From Mariniflexile litorale (GTDB lineage Bacteria; Bacteroidota; Bacteroidia; Flavobacteriales; Flavobacteriaceae): a stretch of DNA of 64,000 nt. The stretch is taken from NCBI RefSeq assembly GCF_031128465.2, contig NZ_CP155618.1, positions 3,090,501 to 3,154,500 of the forward strand. Direction: 5' to 3'. Position numbers and translations under genes: made by a program. The notes under the pieces were generated by a model. That model worked only from the letters and a program-made list of their open reading frames with translations. It made no database searches and had not been told where the DNA came from. Shown piece by piece: positions 59,916 to 64,000 of the stretch (position 1 is its first letter; every line of letters starts with the position of its first letter).

Positions 59916-61679
59916 TTAATCTTTAGTTGAAGACGATTCACTTAACTGCTTTAAATATAAATGTTGATAATACCCATCTACATTTATAAGTGTTTCGTGG
60001 GTGCCTTCTTGAACTATTTTACCATTATCTAACACTATAATTTTATGAGCATTTTTTGCAGAAGATACGCGGTGGCCTACAATAATAGATGTTTTTCCTT
60101 TAGTAATTTTGGTTAAATTCTTCAATATTTTTTCTTCGGTTTCGGTATCAACAGCCGATAAACAATCGTCGAATAATAAAATTTCTGGCGATTTTATTAT
60201 GGCCCGGGCAATAGATACACGTTGTTTTTGCCCACCTGAAAGTGTGATGCCACGTTCGCCTAAAATAGTATCGTAACCGTGATTAAATTTAATAATATTT
60301 TTGTGTACTTGAGCATTTTTGGCAGCTTCAAAAACTTCCTCATCGGTAGCTTCTTGATCTCCAAATTTAATATTGTTTTTAATGGTGTCTGAAAACAAAA
60401 AAGCATCTTGTGGTACATAACCAATACTTTTTCTTAAGTCGGTTAAATTATGATCTTTAATAGAAATACCATTTATTAAAATCGAACCACCATCAATATC
60501 ATATAGGCGCCCAATTAAATCTAGGATAGTCGATTTTCCTGAACCTGTTTTTCCTAAAATAGCTAAGGTTTCTCCTTCCTTTATATGGAAACTTACGTCG
60601 TTCAATGCTTGAATATTAGTGTCGTCGTATGTGAAGGTTACGTTGTTAAAAACAATGTCTCCCGTAATTTTAGTAGGTGTTTCTACCGTGTTTTTTATTT
60701 CGGGTTCTAATTTTAAAAATTCATTAATTCGTTTTTGAGATGCTTCAGCCTGTTGTATAATGGAGGTTACCCATCCTACCGTAGCTACGGGCCATGTAAG
60801 CATATTTACGTAAATAATAAATTCGGCAATAGTTCCTAAACTTTCAATTTCACCATTTATATATTGCATACCACCAACATAAATAACCAGTAAATTACTG
60901 GTGCCAATAAGTAAAATCATCATAGGGAAAAACCAAGCTTGTACTTTGGCTAAGCTTATCTGTTTTTCTTTGCTTTCTGTAGCTAACGATTTAAAATTTG
61001 CAGACGTTTGTGGTTCAATTCCGTAGGCTTTAATAATCGAAATACCACTAAATGATTCTTGTGTAGAAGAAGATAGTTTAGATAGAAATTGTTGCACGAT
61101 AGTGCTCCTAATATGTATTTCTTTGCTTAATTTGTAAATTACAATAGATAATATGGGTAAGGGCAACACGGTGTATAAAGCCAATTTAGGAGCTTCGTTA
61201 AACATGTAAATAAGTGCAATTACAAAAAGAGTAATGGTGTTGATACTGTACATAATGGCGGGACCAGCGTACATGCGTACATTGCTTACATCTTCACTTA
61301 TTCGATTCATTAAATCGCCTGTCCTATTTTTTTTATAAAAATTTAAAGAGAGCTTTTGGTATTGGTTGTAAATTTCATTTTTTAAATCGAATTCCACGTA
61401 GCGTGATACATTAATAATATATTGACGCATAAAAAACGTGAATATCGCAGCAATTAATGAAGCACCAATAATGTATATAATAACTTCGGTTAATTCAGCC
61501 TTCACAACCTGTTCAGAAACACCTCCTCTTAAATATTTTTCAATAACCACAAAAATTTCTCGAACATACCGAGGGGTAAATAGTAAAAATATTCTGGCTA
61601 TTATAGTTATTACAGTACCTAGTAAAAGCTGTTTTTTATATTTTAAAAAATATTTGTTTAAGTGCTGTAATTCTTTCAT
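59916..61679 (-). CDS. ABC transporter with fused permease and ATPase domains (MsbA-like)
   Basis: The 587-residue protein has six membrane helices in residues 1-310 and an ABC ATPase from about 335: Walker A GKTGSGKSTILDLIGRL, Q-loop GYVPQDAFLFSD, signature ITLSGGQKQRVSIARA and Walker B EILLFDDCLSAVDTE. This is the exporter arrangement of MsbA and related multidrug or lipid flippases. It could be the lipid A-core flippase or a paralogue; several homologues are usual in Flavobacteriaceae. The last helix-loop region contains an unusually Asp-rich end (DDCLS instead of DEATS). Confidence 0.9.
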   Translation of the reverse strand: MKELQHLNKYFLKYKKQLLLGTVITIIARIFLLFTPRYVREIFVVIEKYLRGGVSEQVVKAELTEVIIYIIGASLIAAIFTFFMRQYIINVSRYVEFDLKNEIYNQYQKLSLNFYKKNRTGDLMNRISEDVSNVRMYAGPAIMYSINTITLFVIALIYMFNEAPKLALYTVLPLPILSIVIYKLSKEIHIRSTIVQQFLSKLSSSTQESFSGISIIKAYGIEPQTSANFKSLATESKEKQISLAKVQAWFFPMMILLIGTSNLLVIYVGGMQYINGEIESLGTIAEFIIYVNMLTWPVATVGWVTSIIQQAEASQKRINEFLKLEPEIKNTVETPTKITGDIVFNNVTFTYDDTNIQALNDVSFHIKEGETLAILGKTGSGKSTILDLIGRLYDIDGGSILINGISIKDHNLTDLRKSIGYVPQDAFLFSDTIKNNIKFGDQEATDEEVFEAAKNAQVHKNIIKFNHGYDTILGERGITLSGGQKQRVSIARAIIKSPEILLFDDCLSAVDTETEEKILKNLTKITKGKTSIIVGHRVSSAKNAHKIIVLDNGKIVQEGTHETLINVDGYYQHLYLKQLSESSSTKD

Positions 61680-61723
61680 TTAAAGGTTAAATCGATATGG
61701 AAAAATACTCATAATTAAGTTAG

Positions 61724-61731
61724 CAAAGATA
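61724..61731 (-). promoter_or_regulatory. Possible promoter (-7 motif) for the MsbA-like gene
   Basis: The minus strand reads TATCTTTG, a full match to TAnnTTTG, 44 bp before the start codon of the ABC transporter gene. A divergent -7 motif for nusB lies about 115 bp away. Confidence 0.4.
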
Positions 61732-61845
61732 AAGTTTTAAAAGCATAAATTACCTTTATTGGCTGTTTAGTAATTGTTAAATATAGCATAAAGTATTTAG
61801 TAAATAATAAAACAAAAAATATGAAGTAACTTTTTAAAATAGTGT

Positions 61846-61853
61846 TATTTTTG
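61846..61853 (+). promoter_or_regulatory. Promoter -7 motif for nusB operon
   Basis: TATTTTTG matches TAnnTTTG and lies 52 bp before the nusB ATG. The 226-bp divergent region between the MsbA-like gene and nusB holds this and the opposing -7 motif, and nothing else that I can recognise. Confidence 0.45.
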
Positions 61854-61905
61854 CAGCTCGAAACTATAAAATTTTCGTCTTAATAAATTTAAGTTCTTTG
61901 TAATT

Positions 61906-62850
61906 ATGCTAAATAGAAGACATATCCGCGTAAAAGTAATGCAAACCATGTATGCCTTTAAGGGGGGGGAAAGTGATGATTTTAGTAAAGATCAAAAGTT
62001 TTTACTGTTTAGTATAGATAATATGTACAACTTGTACCTATTGTTGCTTGCTTTGATTATAGAGGTTCAAAAGAGAGCTGAAAAGGATCTACAAAAAAAA
62101 CAAAAAAAGCATTTAGCGACCAAAGAAGATAAAGATCCTAATAGAAAATTTGTAAATAATCAACTTCTCAATCTAATCGCTGATAATTATCAATTAAAAA
62201 ATCAGTTAGAAATACACAATATTACTAATTGGGAGTTGGATAGCGAATATGTAGATGTTATTTTTAAAGCTATTACGACTAGCGATTTGTATAAAGAATA
62301 CATGAAAACTAAAATGTCCGATTTTAAAGAAGACAAAGATTTTATTGTAGATGTATTCAAAGAAATTATCGCGCCAAATGATAAACTTTACGATTATTTA
62401 GAAGATAAAAATTTAACGTGGTTAGACGATTTACCAACGGTTAATACAACCATTTTAAAATTATTACGAAAAGCAAAAAGCACCTCGGCCGAAGGTTATT
62501 TTACACCAAAACTTTATAAAGATGCAGACGATAAGCAATATGCCATCGATTTATTTAGGAAAACTCTTTTAAATAGAAGTGCATTAAATAAAGAAATAGA
62601 AAACAAAACCCAAAACTGGGATTCAGACCGTATTGCCAATGTAGATTATGTATTGCTCCAATTGGCTATTTGCGAATTAAAAAGCTTTCCATCTATTCCC
62701 GTAAAAGTGACTATTAATGAGTATTTAGAAATAGCTAAGGAATATTCTACACCTAAAAGTAGCATTTTTATAAATGGTATTTTAGATAAATTGGTAAAAG
62801 AGTATGAAGAGGCTGGGACTCTTAAAAAAGTAGGGCGGGGATTGCTGTAA
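61906..62850 (+). CDS. nusB: Transcription antitermination factor NusB (long form)
   Basis: The 314-residue protein begins LNRRHIRVKVMQTMYAF and ends with a NusB core (NRSALNKEIENKTQNWDSDRIA, YVLLQLAICELKSFPSIPVKVTINEYLEIAKEYSTPKSSIFINGILD). It is much longer than the 140-residue enterobacterial NusB because of an inserted, Lys/Asp-rich middle section; this is the normal form in Bacteroidota. NusB binds NusE and the boxA element of rRNA transcripts. A run of eight G at 61962-61969 encodes KGG near residue 19. It heads an operon with a DUF1573 gene and yajC. Confidence 0.93.
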   Translation: MLNRRHIRVKVMQTMYAFKGGESDDFSKDQKFLLFSIDNMYNLYLLLLALIIEVQKRAEKDLQKKQKKHLATKEDKDPNRKFVNNQLLNLIADNYQLKNQLEIHNITNWELDSEYVDVIFKAITTSDLYKEYMKTKMSDFKEDKDFIVDVFKEIIAPNDKLYDYLEDKNLTWLDDLPTVNTTILKLLRKAKSTSAEGYFTPKLYKDADDKQYAIDLFRKTLLNRSALNKEIENKTQNWDSDRIANVDYVLLQLAICELKSFPSIPVKVTINEYLEIAKEYSTPKSSIFINGILDKLVKEYEEAGTLKKVGRGLL

Positions 62851-62932
62851 AATTGTGTTAAGAAGCCCTTAAAAGTTTTTAATAGATTAAATAATTCCTA
62901 TTTTTACTGCTTGAACAAAAAATAGCTTGACA

Positions 62933-63421
62933 ATGAAAAAATTAATATTAGGATTAAGTGCACTTAGTTTAATAACTTTTACATCATGTAAAGAAGATGC
63001 GTCTAAAAAAGTAGAAGAAGCGAATGTAAATGCAGCAGCACTTAGAGACGCGAATGCGTCTAAATTTCCAGTACTTGAATTTAATGAAACTGAACATGAT
63101 TTTGGTGAAATAGAAAAAAACCAATCAGTCGAAACTGTTTTTTCATATAAAAACACTGGTAATGCCCCTCTTGTTATAACTGAAATTAAAAGTTCTTGCG
63201 GATGTACCGTACCGGAAAACTGGAGTAGAGAGCCTTTGGCACCAGGAAAAACAGGGCAATTTACAGTAAAATATAATGGAGCAGGGCCTAACAAAATCAC
63301 GAAAACCATTACAGTTACAGCCAATACCGAAAAAGGGTCTGAGGTTGTTAAAATTTCTGCTTTTGTAAAAGATTCTAACGCAACAATAAATAGCAATTCC
63401 GCTGCTAATACAGCACACTAA
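62933..63421 (+). CDS. DUF1573 lipoprotein
   Basis: From ATG 62933 the 162-residue protein starts with a lipoprotein signal (MKKLILGLSALSLITFTSC, Cys at about residue 19). After a short Ala/Asn-rich linker comes the DUF1573 domain: FNETEHDFGEIEKNQSVETV, YKNTGNAPLVITEIKSSCGC and PLAPGKTGQFTVKYN, an immunoglobulin-like fold of unknown function. An ATG at 62927 gives a two-residue longer form without a change to the signal. The nusB-DUF1573-yajC order is typical of Flavobacteriia. Confidence 0.9.
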   Translation: MKKLILGLSALSLITFTSCKEDASKKVEEANVNAAALRDANASKFPVLEFNETEHDFGEIEKNQSVETVFSYKNTGNAPLVITEIKSSCGCTVPENWSREPLAPGKTGQFTVKYNGAGPNKITKTITVTANTEKGSEVVKISAFVKDSNATINSNSAANTAH

Positions 63422-63445
63422 ATAACTAACAAATAACTTAAAACA

Positions 63446-63730
63446 ATGGAAGGAATCGGTCAATTTTTACCGTTTATACTAATGTTTGTGGTTGTGTATT
63501 TCTTTATGATTGCACCACAAATGAAACGTGCCAAAAAAGAGAAAAAATTTAATTCAGAATTAAAAAAAGGCGATAAGGTTATTACCAAAAGCGGTTTGCA
63601 CGGTAAAATTTTAGAACTTAATGATAAAGATCAGACGTGTATTATAGAAACCATGTCTGGAAAAGTCAAGTTCGAGCGTTCTGCTATTTCAATGGAGTTA
63701 AGCTCTAAAGCTAATAGCGCACAAGCATAA
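63446..63730 (+). CDS. yajC: Preprotein translocase subunit YajC
   Basis: A 94-residue protein with a single N-terminal membrane helix (FLPFILMFVVVYFFMIAPQM) followed by KRAKKEKKFNSELKKGDKVI and a cytoplasmic tail with GLHGKILELNDK. These match YajC, which associates with SecDF in the Sec translocase. The length agrees with the family. It starts 24 bp after the DUF1573 gene and is followed by a hairpin terminator. Confidence 0.93.
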   Translation: MEGIGQFLPFILMFVVVYFFMIAPQMKRAKKEKKFNSELKKGDKVITKSGLHGKILELNDKDQTCIIETMSGKVKFERSAISMELSSKANSAQA

Positions 63731-63753
63731 AACTAATTTAGTATAAAAATATT

Positions 63754-63785
63754 AAAAAAAGCTTCCTAATTTAGGAGGCTTTTTT
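63754..63785 (+). terminator. Terminator after yajC
   Basis: AAAAAAGCTTCCTAA pairs with TTAGGAGGCTTTTTT (one G-T wobble) almost end to end, ending in a T-run. It closes the nusB operon, 24 bp after the yajC stop. Confidence 0.85.
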
Positions 63786-63886
63786 GTTGTTTAAAAGTTT
63801 GAAGGTAGGGTAAATTGTTTTATGGTTGTCTTATTACTGAAAGGTCGCTAAAAGCGATTTTATTAATAATTTAAAAATATAGAATT

Positions 63887-64000
63887 ATGAAACCCAATAA
63901 AATTATAGTAATATTTTTAGCAGTAATTTTTTCTTCTATAGCGAATGCACAAGAAGCAAAAGCTACAACAAAAACTCAAATAGAAACGAAGTCTTATTAT
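63887..64000 (+). CDS. Secreted protein, truncated by window end
   Basis: An open reading frame starts with ATG at 63887 and runs to the last base. The 38 visible residues start with MKPNKIIVIFLAVIFSS, a hydrophobic signal peptide ending near IANAQ, and continue EAKATTKTQIETKSYY. This is a typical exported-protein start in Bacteroidota (cleavage after Ala or Gln). Nothing else can be said about its function. The preceding 156 bp contain the yajC terminator and a small 5-bp hairpin (63845-63857). Confidence 0.65.
   Translation, partial: MKPNKIIVIFLAVIFSSIANAQEAKATTKTQIETKSYY

Noticed and set aside
63845-63857. TCGCT/AGCGA hairpin before the last gene as a riboswitch
   Set aside because: Only five base pairs, no recognised aptamer features; it may be a chance palindrome.

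Overview
The window looks like a chromosomal segment of a member of the Flavobacteriaceae (Bacteroidota), probably marine. Supporting signs are the strongly AT-rich sequence, promoters that match the Bacteroidota -7 consensus TAnnTTTG, frequent TTG start codons, and lineage-typical genes: a PUR-family protein, a cyclophilin-FKBP fusion, a PorV/PorQ-family barrel, a long NusB next to a DUF1573 lipoprotein and YajC, and a recQ/kdsD/tatC/lptB neighbourhood. No rRNA, tRNA, insertion sequence, prophage or CRISPR array was seen.

Layout. 1-2674 (minus strand): the end of a SAM methyltransferase and an ABC-F ATPase. 2778-45999 (plus strand): about 43 kb of tightly packed, co-directional genes for a surface polysaccharide. 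It opens with Wza- and Wzc-like export proteins, a PAPS-metabolism pair (cysQ, cysC) and a Wzm/Wzt-type ABC exporter, followed directly by a sulfotransferase and a methyltransferase. Then come about 22 glycosyltransferase-like genes (about ten GT2, seven GT4, and WbsX, exostosin/GT47-like, GT7C-like, capsule-synthesis-like and unassigned GT-B types), two acyltransferase-3 proteins, a pyruvyltransferase, four further methyltransferases, a CMP-nonulosonate module (NeuA-HAD fusion plus a NeuB without SAF domain), an O-antigen ligase/polymerase-like membrane protein and finally the initiating polyprenyl-phosphate glycosylphosphotransferase. 46006-46106 is a 7-bp tandem repeat separating this locus from housekeeping genes. 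46087-48376 (minus): a DUF4105 membrane protein and a PorV/PorQ-like protein. 48556-50205 (plus): pssA and a DUF808 protein. 50264-53209 (minus): kdsD, tatC, an AhpD-like protein and lptB. 53415-64000: recQ, a dual PPIase, small enzymes, a tRNA-binding protein, a PUR protein, an MsbA-like ABC exporter, nusB, a DUF1573 lipoprotein, yajC and a truncated secreted protein.

How it fits together. The big locus should build a complex, heavily decorated acidic glycan. CysC makes PAPS, the sulfotransferase uses it and CysQ removes the PAP by-product; NeuB and the NeuA-HAD fusion supply a CMP-activated nonulosonic acid; pyruvyl, acyl and methyl groups add further variety. Chain export could use Wzm/Wzt, Wza/Wzc, or both; no Wzx flippase is seen here. 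Flanking kdsD, lptB and msbA-like genes belong to general lipopolysaccharide biogenesis. The observations I would follow up first are the sulfation module coupled to the ABC exporter, the unusual nonulosonate module with its neighbouring unassigned transferase, the mixed export machinery, and intergenic repeats that repeatedly abut or overlap stop codons.
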